64,000 nucleotides of DNA from Bordetella genomosp. 2 (GCF_002261345.1 NZ_NEVT01000006.1:1054001-1118000), one strand, 5' to 3'; shown: positions 26,066 through 35,099, counted from the first letter of the stretch. The notes: generated from the letters alone by a model not told the origin. Numbers and translations are program-made.

Positions 26066-27025
26066 CTATTGCTTGGGAATGCCGGCGCGCTCGGCCGCGT
26101 CGGCCCACTTGCGGATCTCCGCAAGCTGGAACTCGCCCAGCTCCGCGGCCCCGGCGGGGAAGGCTTCCCAGCTGGTGCGCGCCAGGAACGCTTCGGCGTC
26201 GGCGGTGCGGTAGATGTCCACCAGGGTGCGCGACAGTTTGTCGATCACGGCCGCCGGCGTGCCGGCCGGCGCGAAGGCGGCGGTCCAGTTCACCATGTAG
26301 TAGCCGTCGAAGCCGGACTCCTGCAGCGTCGGCACATCGGGCGCGCTGCGCAGGCGCTGGTGGCCCGTCACGGCCAGCAGCCGCATCTTGCCGGCCTGCA
26401 CGAACGGGATCACCGCGCCGTAGTCGGCGAACACCAGGTCCACCTGCCCGCCGGCCAGGTCGGTCAGCGCCGGCGCGGCGCCTTTGTAAGGCACGTGCGT
26501 GGCCTCGATGCCGGCCATCGACAGGAACAGCTCGGTGGCGATCTGGTACGAGGCGCTGCCGCTGCCGTAATTCAGCTTGCCCGGCGCGCGGCGCGCCGCC
26601 TCGACCAGCTCGGCCACGCTCCGGTAAGGCGCGCCGGCCTGCACCGCCAGCGCCATCGCGCCGAAGCCCAGGCGAGCGACCGGCGCGAAGTCCTTGACGG
26701 GGTCGTACGGCAGTTGCTTGAACATGGCGGCGTTGGTGGCCACCGGCGAGTTGCTGGCCAGCAGCAGCGTGTAGCCGTCGGGCCGGGCCGTGGCGACCGC
26801 CTGCGCGGCAATGAAGCTGTTGCCGCCCGGCCGGTTCTCCACCGATACCGGCACGCCCAGCCGGACCTCCATCTGCTGCGCCACATAGCGGGCGTTGCTG
26901 TCGGTGCCGCTGCCCGGCGGAAACGACACGACCAGGCGGATGGGCTGCTCGGGGTATGCGGCACGCGCGGCCGGCGGCAGCAAGGCCGCGCACAACAGCG
27001 CGGCCAGCCGGAAAAAGCGGTTCAT
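26066..27025 (-). CDS. Bug/TctC-family periplasmic solute receptor
   Basis: The 319-residue protein begins with a signal peptide (MNRFFRLAALLCAALLPPAARA), then AYPEQPIRLVVSFPPGSGTDSNAR, the first strand and binding loop of Bug receptors, here with SFPPGSGTD. Blocks GYTLLLASNSPVATNAAM, NYGSGSASYQIATELF and VPYKGAAPALTDLAGGQ are typical. It lies between a frameshifted LysR gene and the thiolase on the same strand. Ligand is unknown; a carboxylate that yields a 3-ketoacyl-CoA fits the neighbours. Confidence 0.92.
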   Translation of the reverse strand: MNRFFRLAALLCAALLPPAARAAYPEQPIRLVVSFPPGSGTDSNARYVAQQMEVRLGVPVSVENRPGGNSFIAAQAVATARPDGYTLLLASNSPVATNAAMFKQLPYDPVKDFAPVARLGFGAMALAVQAGAPYRSVAELVEAARRAPGKLNYGSGSASYQIATELFLSMAGIEATHVPYKGAAPALTDLAGGQVDLVFADYGAVIPFVQAGKMRLLAVTGHQRLRSAPDVPTLQESGFDGYYMVNWTAAFAPAGTPAAVIDKLSRTLVDIYRTADAEAFLARTSWEAFPAGAAELGEFQLAEIRKWADAAERAGIPKQ

Positions 27026-27100
27026 GGGTTGTCTCCTGGATTATCGGCGCGCACGGCCATGCGCGCGGACCCAAGGGTAGGCAACCGGCGGCGGACCCGT

Positions 27101-28025
27101 CTAATACTGATTCATTAGCTCGCCATAGCGATTCGGTATCGCCTGGGTGGCCAGCATCACGTCGCGCAGCTTCAGCACCGGCACGCACGACGTATCGCGA
27201 TGCGCCACCAGCGACAGGGCCAGCGCGCCCTGCGCCTCGGCATCGACCAGGTCGACGAACGCCACGTGCGGCGTGGAATAGGCGCGCGTCACGCCCGGCA
27301 CCAGCGCCACGCCCAGCCCGCTCGCCACCAGGCTGACCAGGGTCTGCACCTGGATGGCTTCCTGGCTGATGCGCGGCGAGAACCCCGCCTTGCGGCACAA
27401 GGCCTGCGCCACGCCGTGCAGGCCCGGCACCTTGGCCGGCGAATACATCACGAAGGGCTCCGACCGCACGTCCTGCAGCACCACCGGGCCGCTCGCCAGC
27501 GGATGGGCGGCCGGCAGCGCCAGGATCAGGCTGTCGCGCTCGACCACCCAGCTCGACAAGGACGGGTCTTCGGCCAGCGGGCCGCGCACCAGGCCGGCGT
27601 CGATCTCGTTGGCGCGCAGCATGCCGGCCAGCCGCACCGTGCTGTCCTCGCGCAGTTCGAGCTCGACGTCCGGATAGCGGCGCCGGAATACCGGCAGGCA
27701 GCGCGGCAGCAACATGTAGGTGGCCGAGCCCACGAAGCCCAGCCGCAGGCGGCCTTGTTCGCCCAGCGCCACGCGCCGCGCCGACTGCCGCGCCTGGTCG
27801 GCATGGAACAGGGCGCGCCGCGCATCGGCCATCAGGGCCGCGCCGGCCGGCGTCAGCGACACGCCCTTGGCGCCGCGCTCCAGCAACTGCGCCCCCCACG
27901 CCGTGCTCGAGCTTCTGGATCGACACCGACAGGGCCGGCTGGGCGATATGCAGGACTTCGGCGGCGCGACGGTAGCTGCCGAGTTCGGCGATGGTGACGA
28001 ATTGGCGTAGTTGACGGAGGTCCAT
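27101..28025 (-). pseudogene. LysR-family regulator, frameshifted in a G6 tract
   Basis: The N-terminal helix-turn-helix (MDLRQLRQFVTIAELGSYRR, then IAQPALSVSIQKLEH) is in one frame from the ATG at 28025. The rest (GAQLLERGAKGVSLTPAGAAL and the full effector domain, ending GELMNQY) is in another frame. The two halves join at six consecutive C on the plus strand (27892-27897, G6 in the gene); with five, the protein reads through as EHGVGAQLLERG, the normal LysR junction. All else is intact, so the lesion is recent or a sequence error. It is divergent from the CoA-transferase operon that it would be expected to control, and is followed by a Bug receptor gene. Confidence 0.85.
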
Positions 28026-28101
28026 GGCCATAACGAATTCGATATCACGCAATACAAACACCATATTAGACGCTTATGCACTGCCTGGTTAGGATGCGCC
28101 C

Positions 28102-29349
28102 ATGACGCTTCCCTCCGACCCCGAACGCAGCGCCCTGGCCGGCGTGCGCGTGCTGGACCTGACCTCGGTCGTGTTCGGCCCCTACGCCTCGCAGATCCTG
28201 GCCGACTATGGCGCCGACGTGATCAAGATCGAGTCCCCCGAGGGCGACTCCACCCGCCGCACCGGACCGCAGCAGGAAGACGGGCTGGCGGCGATTTTCC
28301 TCGGCATCAACCGCAACAAGCGCAGCGTGGTGCTGGACCTGAAACAGGCCGCCGCGCGCGAGGCCCTGCTGGCCCTGGTGGACGGCGCCGACGTGCTGAT
28401 GCACAGCATGCGGCCGGCCAAGATGGCGCGGCTGGGCCTGGACCCCGACACCCTGTGCGCGCGCAACCCGCGCCTGGTCTACGCGGGCCTCTATGGTTTC
28501 GGCGAGGGCGGCGCCTACGCGGGCCTGCCCGCCTACGACGACATCGTGCAGGGGCTGTCCGGCGTGGCCGACATCACCCAGCGGCAAGGCGGCACGCCGC
28601 GCTACCTGCCCACCATCGCGGCCGACAAGACCTGCGGGCTGGTCGCCGCGCATGCGATCCTGGCGGCGCTGTTCCAGCGCGAACGCACCGGCCTGGGCCA
28701 GCGCCTGGAAGTGCCGATGTTCGAGTCGATGGCGTCCTACCTGCTGGTGGAACATCTGTACGGCCGGCACCTGCAGGATACGCCCGGCGCGGCCGGCTAC
28801 CCGCGCGTGCTGGCGCCCTGGCGGCGCCCCTACCAGACCGCCGACGGCCATCTGTGCATGATGCCGTACACCGACGCCCACTGGCGGCGCTTCTTCACCG
28901 AGACCGGCCATGCGGACCTGGCCGGCGACGCCCGCTTCGCCGACATCTCGGCGCGCACCCGCCATATCGAGACGCTCTATGAACTGGTGGGCGGCATCGT
29001 CGCCGGCCGCGACACGGCGCACTGGCTGGCGCTGTGCCAGCGCCTGGAGATTCCCGCCGCGCCGGTCAACCGGCTGGAGGACCTGGAACACGACCCGCAC
29101 CTGCGCAGCGTGGACTTCTTCGTGCCGCTGCAGAGCGCGGCGGGCAAGCGCTATCGCTTCGCCCGCAATCCGGTGCGGCTGCAGCGCTCGCAGGTCGCGC
29201 CAGCCATGCCGCCGCGCCTGGGCGAACACACGCGCCAGGTGCTGCGCCAGGCCGGGCTCGAGCCCGAGCGGGTCGAAGCGCTGCTGGCCAGCGGCGCGGC
29301 GCGCGAGCCGGCCGCCCCATCCCTTTCCACACAGGAGGACACGCCATGA
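28102..29349 (+). CDS. Class III CoA-transferase (CaiB/BaiF family)
   Basis: The 415-residue protein begins with the family N-terminal block (LAGVRVLDLTSVVFGPYASQILADYGADVIKIESPEGDS) and has NRNKRSVVLDLK, VYAGLYGFGEGGAYAGLPAYDDIVQ (with the conserved Asp region) and the C-terminal PAAPVNRLEDLEHDPHL. These enzymes move CoA between carboxylic acids, for example from succinyl-CoA or acetyl-CoA. It is the first gene of a three-gene operon with a MaoC dehydratase and a Bug receptor and is divergent from the frameshifted LysR gene. The acid substrate is not determined. Confidence 0.92.
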   Translation: MTLPSDPERSALAGVRVLDLTSVVFGPYASQILADYGADVIKIESPEGDSTRRTGPQQEDGLAAIFLGINRNKRSVVLDLKQAAAREALLALVDGADVLMHSMRPAKMARLGLDPDTLCARNPRLVYAGLYGFGEGGAYAGLPAYDDIVQGLSGVADITQRQGGTPRYLPTIAADKTCGLVAAHAILAALFQRERTGLGQRLEVPMFESMASYLLVEHLYGRHLQDTPGAAGYPRVLAPWRRPYQTADGHLCMMPYTDAHWRRFFTETGHADLAGDARFADISARTRHIETLYELVGGIVAGRDTAHWLALCQRLEIPAAPVNRLEDLEHDPHLRSVDFFVPLQSAAGKRYRFARNPVRLQRSQVAPAMPPRLGEHTRQVLRQAGLEPERVEALLASGAAREPAAPSLSTQEDTP

Positions 29350-29816
29350 CCGATTCCCGCCCGGCTCCGCTGCTGGGGCACGGCTACTACTGGCAAGACC
29401 TGCAGGTCGGCCAGCGCTTCCGCACGTTCCGCCGGACCGTCACCGAAACCGACATCGTCAACTTCATCAGCGTCACTGGCATGCTGGAGACGATCTTCAT
29501 CGACGCCACCTACGAGCATGGCGCGATCCGCGGCCGGCCGGCGCCGGGCGCGCTCACGTACGGGCTGATCGAAGGCCTGATCATGCAGGGCATGGTGCAG
29601 GGCACCGGGCTGGCGCTGCTGGAGGTGCACAAGAAAATGCTTGCGCCGGTCGTGGCCGGCGACACCGTCTGGGCCGAAATCGAAGTCACCGGCATCCGGC
29701 CCACCTCGCAGCACAACCGCGCCGTGGTCAGTTCGGCAATCGAAGTGCGCAACCAGCACGACCAAGCCGTGATGGCCTACACCGCCACGCGCATGCTGGC
29801 CGGCAGGCCGGCCTGA
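29346..29816 (+). CDS. MaoC-like hot-dog fold dehydratase
   Basis: The 156-residue protein carries the single hot-dog domain of MaoC dehydratases, with YWQDLQVGQRFRTFRRTVTETDIVNFISVTG and a central helix after PAPGALTYGLIEGLIMQG. The usual catalytic Asp/His pair of R-specific hydratases (D-x4-H) is only partly conserved (DATYEHGAIRGRPAPG), which still gives a plausible active site. Its start overlaps the CoA-transferase stop as ATGA, so it is translationally coupled. It should hydrate or dehydrate a short acyl-CoA produced by the CoA-transferase. Confidence 0.88.
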   Translation: MTDSRPAPLLGHGYYWQDLQVGQRFRTFRRTVTETDIVNFISVTGMLETIFIDATYEHGAIRGRPAPGALTYGLIEGLIMQGMVQGTGLALLEVHKKMLAPVVAGDTVWAEIEVTGIRPTSQHNRAVVSSAIEVRNQHDQAVMAYTATRMLAGRPA

Positions 29817-29896
29817 GTGTCGCGCGGCCGGACGGCCGCGTCCCCGGGCGGCGTGCGGCGCCGTCCCTACAAAACAAGCACAAGGAGACAAGCACG

Positions 29897-30868
29897 ATGA
29901 GAACCCTCACCCAGACCGCCGCGGCCGCCCTGGCCATCCTCGTCCTGGCGGGGCCGGCCCCGGCGCGGGCCGCCTGGCCCGAGCGCCCGGTCACCATGGT
30001 GGTGCCCTTCCCGCCCGGCGGGCCCACCGACCTGGTGGCGCGCGTACTGGCCAAGCAACTGGCCGACCAGACCGGCCAGACCTTCGTCGTCGAGAACAAG
30101 GGCGGCGCCAATGGCAACATCGGCATGCAATATGCCGCGGCCGCCAAGCCGGACGGCTACACCGTGCTGTACAACACCTCGTCGATCGCCCTCAGTCCGA
30201 ACTTGTACCGCAACCTGCCTTTCGATCCGGTCAAGGATTTCACCGCGGTGTCCTCGACCGCGGTGATCCCGCTGGTGCTGCTCACGCACCCGTCGGTGCC
30301 CGTCAATGACGTGCGGGAGTTCGTCGACTATGCCCGCGCCAATCCGGGCAAGCTGTCCTACGGCTCGGCGGGCGCCGGCAACGTGACCCACCTGGGCGCC
30401 CTGCTGTTCCTGCGTTCGGTCGGCATACAGGCGGTGCATGTGCCGTACCGTGGCAGCGCGCCGGCGATGACGGACCTGGTCGGCGGCCAGGTGCAGTTCA
30501 TGACCAACACGCTGAACGATTCCCTGGGATTCGTGCGCGAAGGCAAACTGAAGGCGCTGGCGGTCAGCAGCAAGGCGCGCAGCCCCCAGCTGCCCGACAC
30601 GCCGACGCTGGGCGAAACCGTGGTGCCCGATTTCGAAATGGGCGCCTGGCAAGGCATGGTGGTGCCGGCGGGCACGCCGCAGGCCGTGGTGGACGCGCTC
30701 AACGCGCAGATCCGCAAGGCGCTGCAGGCGCCGCCGGTGCTCAAGCAATTGGCCGCGCAGGGCGCGCAGCCGCTGGGATCGTCGCCCGCCGAGTACGGCG
30801 AATATATCCGGGCCGAGATCGACCGCTGGCACGAAGTCGTGCAGGCGGCCGATGTCCGGCTGGACTAG
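29897..30868 (+). CDS. Bug/TctC-family periplasmic solute receptor
   Basis: The 323-residue protein starts at 29897 after AAGGAGAC and has a signal peptide ending PAPARA. The mature protein begins AWPERPVTMVVPFPPGGPTDLVAR, where PFPPGGPTD is the conserved binding loop. Other blocks are GYTVLYNTSSIALSPNLYRNL, YGSAGAGNVTHLGALLF, VPYRGSAPAMTDLVGGQ and VPAGTPQAVVDALNAQI. It is the third gene of the operon after the CoA-transferase and MaoC genes. Its ligand is presumably the acid that receives CoA. It converges on the tautomerase gene. Confidence 0.93.
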   Translation: MRTLTQTAAAALAILVLAGPAPARAAWPERPVTMVVPFPPGGPTDLVARVLAKQLADQTGQTFVVENKGGANGNIGMQYAAAAKPDGYTVLYNTSSIALSPNLYRNLPFDPVKDFTAVSSTAVIPLVLLTHPSVPVNDVREFVDYARANPGKLSYGSAGAGNVTHLGALLFLRSVGIQAVHVPYRGSAPAMTDLVGGQVQFMTNTLNDSLGFVREGKLKALAVSSKARSPQLPDTPTLGETVVPDFEMGAWQGMVVPAGTPQAVVDALNAQIRKALQAPPVLKQLAAQGAQPLGSSPAEYGEYIRAEIDRWHEVVQAADVRLD

Positions 30869-30908
30869 GGCCTGTCCACGCTAAAAGGAGGCCCGGCGGG
30901 CGCGGGAC

Positions 30909-31283
30909 TCAGCGCCCCGCGGCCTTGGCACTGATGCCGCCGGCCACGCCCATGTCGGTCTTGGGCACGTCGGTGATGATGATGCGCACGTCCTCTTCCG
31001 AAATGCCGATGCTGTCGTGCACGGCCCGGCTCACGGCCGCCAGCATGGCGGCCTTTTTTTCCTCCGTGCGGCCCTCGATCAGCATGACGCGCAGCAAGGC
31101 CATGTCCTTGCCGAGCTCGCCGGCCACGATGACGTGCTCGGGGGGCACTTCCTGCAGCACGATGCGCACGCTGGCCAGCGGCGCCGCCAGGCTGTCGACG
31201 ACAGCCTGCGACACGCGGGTCAGCAGTTCGGACTTCTGCTGGGCCGAGTGGCCCTGCATGATCTGGACATTCAGGATAGGCAT
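30909..31283 (-). CDS. Fused tandem 4-oxalocrotonate tautomerase-like protein
   Basis: The 124-residue protein has two tautomerase-like units in tandem. Residues 1-60 begin MPILNVQIMQGHSAQQKSEL, with the catalytic N-terminal Pro that is exposed after removal of Met. Residues 61-124 begin MALLRVMLIEGRTEEKKAAM, where Ala62 stands in the Pro position. Both contain the family helix (LTRVSQAVVDSL and LAAVSRAVHDSI) and the strand IVLQEVPPEHV or IIITDVPKTDM. A canonical 4-OT is a 60-residue monomer forming hexamers; fused forms act as one active site per fused pair. The reaction is unknown. It faces the Bug gene convergently and lies 80 bases from the ATPase gene. Confidence 0.82.
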   Translation of the reverse strand: MPILNVQIMQGHSAQQKSELLTRVSQAVVDSLAAPLASVRIVLQEVPPEHVIVAGELGKDMALLRVMLIEGRTEEKKAAMLAAVSRAVHDSIGISEEDVRIIITDVPKTDMGVAGGISAKAAGR

Positions 31284-31363
31284 GGGAGGGTTCCGCTGTA
31301 ATGAGCCGTGGGAGAAGCGCTCATCATAGCGAAAGCCGCGGCGGGCCGCCCTCCCCGCCCCGC

Positions 31364-32599
31364 TCAATGCGGGGACTCGGCCTGCTGGGACGGGGCGGGC
31401 GCCGGGTCGGCCGGCGCGGGCTCCACGGATGCGGGCGTGACCAGGTCCACGACCTTCTTGCGCGACAACATGCCGATGAACTCGTCGTCCTCGCCGGTCA
31501 CGGCCACCGGCTGGTCGCTGTGCACCAGGCGTGCCAGCACCTCGTCCAGTCCGGCGGTGGCCGGCACCGAGGCCAGGTCCTCGACGAATGCGGACACGTC
31601 GCGCGCGCCGGACTCGACCGCGCGCTGCGCCACCTCGGCCGTCAGCACGCCGGCCAGCCGCTTGCCGTCGAGCACCGGGGCATACTCGAAGTTGAGCGCC
31701 CGCATGCGGTCCAGCGCATGCGCCGGCCGCGACCGCATGGTCAGCGTCAGGCGCGGCGGGTTGACGGCATGGGCGGCGTTGAGCACCTTGGTGCGGTTGA
31801 CGTCCTGCAAGAAGGCCTGCACATAGTCGTTGGCCGGGTTCAGCAGAATGTCCTCGGGCGTGCCCTCCTGCACCAGCTCGCCGTCCTTCAGGATGGCGAT
31901 CCGGTTGCCCAGCCGCAGGGCCTCGTCGAGGTCGTGGGTAATGAACACGATGGTCTTGTTCAGGCGCGCCTGCAACTGCAGCAGGTGATCCTGCATCTCG
32001 CGGCGGATCAGCGGATCCAGCGCCGAGAACGCCTCGTCCATCAGCAGGATCTCGGCATCGGTCGCCAGCGCCCGCGCCAGCCCCACGCGCTGTTGCATGC
32101 CGCCGGACAGCTGGTGCGGATACTGCGCCTCGAAACCGTTCAGCCCCACCTGGTCGAGCCAGTGGCGCGCGCGCTGCTCGCGTTCGGCCTTGGGCATGCC
32201 CTGCACGGTCAGGCCGTAGGCCGCGTTCTCCAGCACCGTGCGGTGCGGGAACAGGCCGAAGCGCTGGAACACCATGCTCATCTTCTTCTGGCGGAAGGTC
32301 TCCAGTTCGCGCTTGCCGAGGCTGACGACGTCCACGCCATCGACCAGGATGTGGCCGGCGCTGGGCTCGATCAGCCGGTTGAAATGCCGGATCAGCGTCG
32401 ACTTGCCCGAGCCGGACAAGCCCATGATGACGTAGATGCTGCCCTCCTCGATGGAGAGGCTGATGTCGCGCAGACCCAGCGTGTGGCCGCTCCTGGCCAG
32501 CAAGTCTTCCTTGCTCATGCCGTCCTGGGCGGCCTGCAGCCACTTGCCGGGGTGCGGACCGAAAATCTTGTAGATGTTCTTGACTTCGATCTTGCTCAT
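31364..32599 (-). CDS. proV: Glycine betaine/proline-type ABC importer, ATP-binding protein with CBS domains (ProV/OpuAA)
   Basis: The 411-residue protein has the long N-terminal extension of ProV/OpuAA ATPases (EVKNIYKIFGPHPGKWLQ), Walker A (GLSGSGKST), signature (LSGGMQQRVGLARAL) and Walker B (ILLMDEAFSALDP). Two CBS domains follow from about residue 275 to 380 (PRLTLTMRSRPAHALDRMR, then VARLVHSDQPVAVTGEDDEFIGMLSRKKVVD region). CBS domains sense ionic strength in this family. The last 25 residues are Pro/Ala-rich. Its start overlaps the permease stop as ATGA. It powers uptake of quaternary amines or proline, used as osmoprotectants or, for choline derivatives, as nutrients. Confidence 0.92.
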   Translation of the reverse strand: MSKIEVKNIYKIFGPHPGKWLQAAQDGMSKEDLLARSGHTLGLRDISLSIEEGSIYVIMGLSGSGKSTLIRHFNRLIEPSAGHILVDGVDVVSLGKRELETFRQKKMSMVFQRFGLFPHRTVLENAAYGLTVQGMPKAEREQRARHWLDQVGLNGFEAQYPHQLSGGMQQRVGLARALATDAEILLMDEAFSALDPLIRREMQDHLLQLQARLNKTIVFITHDLDEALRLGNRIAILKDGELVQEGTPEDILLNPANDYVQAFLQDVNRTKVLNAAHAVNPPRLTLTMRSRPAHALDRMRALNFEYAPVLDGKRLAGVLTAEVAQRAVESGARDVSAFVEDLASVPATAGLDEVLARLVHSDQPVAVTGEDDEFIGMLSRKKVVDLVTPASVEPAPADPAPAPSQQAESPH

Positions 32600-33453
32600 C
32601 GATGGCCTCCTTTGCGTACACGCTGCCCGTAGGACTGCGTGATGCGATCGAACAGCACCGCCAGCACCACGATGCCCAGGCCGGCCAACAGGCCGCGCCC
32701 CACTTCCAGGCGGTTGATGCCCAGCAACACTTCATAGCCCAGCCCGCGCGCGCCGATCATCGAGGCGATGACCACCATCGACAGCGCCATCATCGTGGTC
32801 TGGTTGATGCCGGCCATGATGTTCGGCAGGGCCAGCGGCAGCTGCACGCCGAACAACTGCTGGCGCGGCGTGGCGCCGAACGCGCGCGAGGCTTCCAGCA
32901 CCTCGCGGTCGACCAGGCGGATGCCCAGGTCGGTCAGGCGGATCAGCGGCGGCACCGCATAGATGACCGTGGCAATGATGGCCGGGATCTTGCCCAGGCC
33001 GAACAGCATCACCACCGGGATCAGGTAGACGAAGCTCGGCATGGTCTGCATGACGTCCAGCACCGGCAGCATGATCGAGCGCAGCCAGTTGGCGCGCGCC
33101 ATCAGCACGCCCACCGGAATGCCGATGATGACCGACAGGCCGGCGGCCATGATCATCAGCGCCAGGGTCTGCATGCCGGCGTCCCACAGGCCCAGCAGGC
33201 CAATGACGCACAACAGCGCGCCCATGGCGACGCTCAGGCCGATACGGCGGCTCACGCCCCAGGCGATGGCGATGGTGGCCAGCACCACCACCCACCAGGG
33301 CGTGCTGCGCAGCAGGTGCTCGAGCCAGACCAGCACGTCCAGGAAGGGCCGCGACATTGCCTCGAGCGTGTCGGCATAGCGCGTGACCAGGTGATCGACG
33401 AAAGTGTCGATGGCGCCGCGCACGGCGCGCGGCGGGATGATTTCAGGAAACAT
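32596..33453 (-). CDS. proW: Glycine betaine/proline-type ABC importer, permease (ProW/OpuAB)
   Basis: The 285-residue permease starts MFPEIIPPRAVRG at the ATG at 33453, with GGAG seven bases before it; a further in-frame ATG at 33465 is possible. The sequence has six or seven membrane segments and the ProW EAA loop, RLVDREVLEASRAFGATPRQQLFGVQLPLALPNIMAGINQT. The motif LDVMQTMPSFVYLIPVVMLFGLG is diagnostic of this permease type. It is the middle gene of receptor-permease-ATPase order on the minus strand, with 165 bases of GC-rich, hairpin-prone DNA after the receptor gene. Confidence 0.93.
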   Translation of the reverse strand: MFPEIIPPRAVRGAIDTFVDHLVTRYADTLEAMSRPFLDVLVWLEHLLRSTPWWVVVLATIAIAWGVSRRIGLSVAMGALLCVIGLLGLWDAGMQTLALMIMAAGLSVIIGIPVGVLMARANWLRSIMLPVLDVMQTMPSFVYLIPVVMLFGLGKIPAIIATVIYAVPPLIRLTDLGIRLVDREVLEASRAFGATPRQQLFGVQLPLALPNIMAGINQTTMMALSMVVIASMIGARGLGYEVLLGINRLEVGRGLLAGLGIVVLAVLFDRITQSYGQRVRKGGHR

Positions 33454-33618
33454 AGGCAACTCCATACGGGCGTGCCGCAGGGTGATGCGGCCGGGCGCGA
33501 ACGGCCAGCCGCATGGCCCTCGGCACGCGTTCCCGGCGCGGCGCGGCGGCCGCGCGCGGGGACAGGGCCGGGCAAGGCGGCGCCGCACCGCGCGGGGCGG
33601 CGCGACGCCAGGGCCGGA

Positions 33619-34620
33619 TTACAGCGCGGCCTGGACGCGCGTCGCGACCTCGGCGGGCACCCATTTGGTCCAGACATCGGACTTGTTCTTCAGGAACCAT
33701 TGGGCAACGGCGGCGGAATCATCGCCGGACTCTTCCATGTGCGCCAGGGTCTGGTCAACCTCGGGCAGCGGGATGGAAACCTTGGACAGGAACTCGGTCA
33801 GCTTCGGCGCCTTCTGCGAAAACTCGGTATTGACGGCGGTGAACACCGGGTTCTCGGGGTAGGCGCTGGGCTGCGGGTTGGCGCACTTGGGCGCGGTCAG
33901 GCACTTGTGCTTCTCGGCGTCATACGGGGGCAGCTCGAGCTTGACCAGGTCCAGCGCGCCCACCAGCGGCGTCGGATACCAGTAGTAGAACACCACGTTC
34001 TGCTTGCGCTTGTAGGCCGACATCAGGGCCGCCTTCTGCGCGGCGCCGGTGCCGGGCGAATACAGGGTGTAGGTGTCGTCGAGCTTCAGGGCGTGGAACA
34101 GATTGGTGCTGGTGACTTCGCAGCCCCACCCCGCCGGGCAGCCGTAGAAACGGCCCTTGGAGGGCTCTTCCGGATCCTGGAACTCATCCTTGAACTTCGG
34201 CAGGTCGGCCGCCGACTTCAGTTCGGGCAGGCGCTCGGCGGTGTACTTGGGAATGAACCAGGCCTCGCCGCCCATGTAGACGTCGCCGATGCGCTTGACC
34301 TTGCCGGTCTTCTGGGCCTTGTCCCAGGGGTCGGCCACACTGTTCAGCCAGATCTCGGTGTTGATGTCCAGGTCGCCGCGCTCCAGGGCAGCCAGGGCGG
34401 GCAGGGTTTCCGTGGGCAGGGTCTCGGTCTTGCAACCGTAGCCCTTTTCCATGATGAAACGCTCGATGTCGACCAGCACCAGGTTGGATTCCCAGTTCAT
34501 GCCGCCGAACTTGACCGGGCGGTCCAGTTCGCACTGCGGCGCGTCAGCCGCATGGGCGGCGCCGGTAAACGCGAAAACCACCGCCGCGGCGGCCAGGGTC
34601 TTGACAGGGGTGAAACGCAT
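33619..34620 (-). CDS. proX: Glycine betaine/proline-type ABC importer, periplasmic receptor (ProX type)
   Basis: The 333-residue receptor starts at the ATG at 34620 after GGAGG and has a signal peptide ending GAAHA-AD. The mature sequence contains the ProX blocks VKFGGMNWESNLVLVDIERF, NTEIWLNSVADPWDKA, FYGCPAGWGCEVTSTNLFHAL and VVFYYWYPTPLVGALDLVKLELP. Aromatic residues (Trp in NWES, WLNS and YWYP) are expected to form the quaternary-amine cage. Cysteines at CPAGWGC could form a disulphide. It is the first gene of the operon, preceded by a 479-base gap with inverted repeats. Confidence 0.92.
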   Translation of the reverse strand: MRFTPVKTLAAAAVVFAFTGAAHAADAPQCELDRPVKFGGMNWESNLVLVDIERFIMEKGYGCKTETLPTETLPALAALERGDLDINTEIWLNSVADPWDKAQKTGKVKRIGDVYMGGEAWFIPKYTAERLPELKSAADLPKFKDEFQDPEEPSKGRFYGCPAGWGCEVTSTNLFHALKLDDTYTLYSPGTGAAQKAALMSAYKRKQNVVFYYWYPTPLVGALDLVKLELPPYDAEKHKCLTAPKCANPQPSAYPENPVFTAVNTEFSQKAPKLTEFLSKVSIPLPEVDQTLAHMEESGDDSAAVAQWFLKNKSDVWTKWVPAEVATRVQAAL

Positions 34621-35099
34621 TGGCTTTTGCCTCCATAGGTTCAGGGACACAACGCATGCCGGAGGGCTGCGGTATGCCGTGGAGCTAAGGGGGTTGTGCG
34701 GAAGACGGGCAGACCGTCAATACAAACCGACACTAGCAGCGAGGCGCGGCGCCGGGGTGGCGAACGGCCTCATCAGACAGCAGGTCCGGGACACGCCGCA
34801 ATGGGCCGACACGGACTGCCAGTAAATTGAAAGAAACTAAATGAAGAAGGCAGCATCTTAGCCGATTTTGTTCCAGCGACCAACCGCGGTACAGAATCGT
34901 TTTGATACAAACAGCCAAAAAACGGCTAGGGAAAGCCCCAGGTAACGGGCCCGCAGCCCCCGGTATTGCTGATGCTGCGCCGCAGCATTCGCTTGAATAA
35001 TTTAGTTTCTTTTTGTTGCTAACAGACCACTTCCACGCCCTGCCGGCAGCGGCGCCAGGCGCCCTCAGCGCCCGGCGCCGCCCCCGCGGCGATTAGCTA
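34621..35099. promoter_or_regulatory. 479-base intergenic control region upstream of the proX-type operon
   Basis: No coding region is convincing here. An AT-rich core at about 34820-35020 carries a 13-bp inverted repeat in distant arms: AAAGAAACTAAAT (34830-34842) and ATTTAGTTTCTTT (35000-35012). A 17-bp palindrome ATGCTGCG-C-CGCAGCAT (34972-34988) lies between them. The promoters of the importer operon are expected in this region. The right end holds the cyclopropane synthase terminator stem. Confidence 0.6.
35050..35080 (-). terminator. Stem-loop after the cyclopropane synthase gene
   Basis: CGGCGCC (35050-35056) pairs with GGCGCCG (35074-35080), and inside them GGCGC (35058-35062) pairs with GCGCC (35068-35072), leaving a 5-base loop and one A/C bulge pair position (G-U on the minus-strand RNA). 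It lies 20 bases beyond the stop codon. No T run follows. Confidence 0.5.

Noticed and set aside
34733..34918. A 61-codon minus-strand frame in the gap upstream of proX
   Set aside because: No ribosome site, no family resemblance, and it lies over the AT-rich control region.
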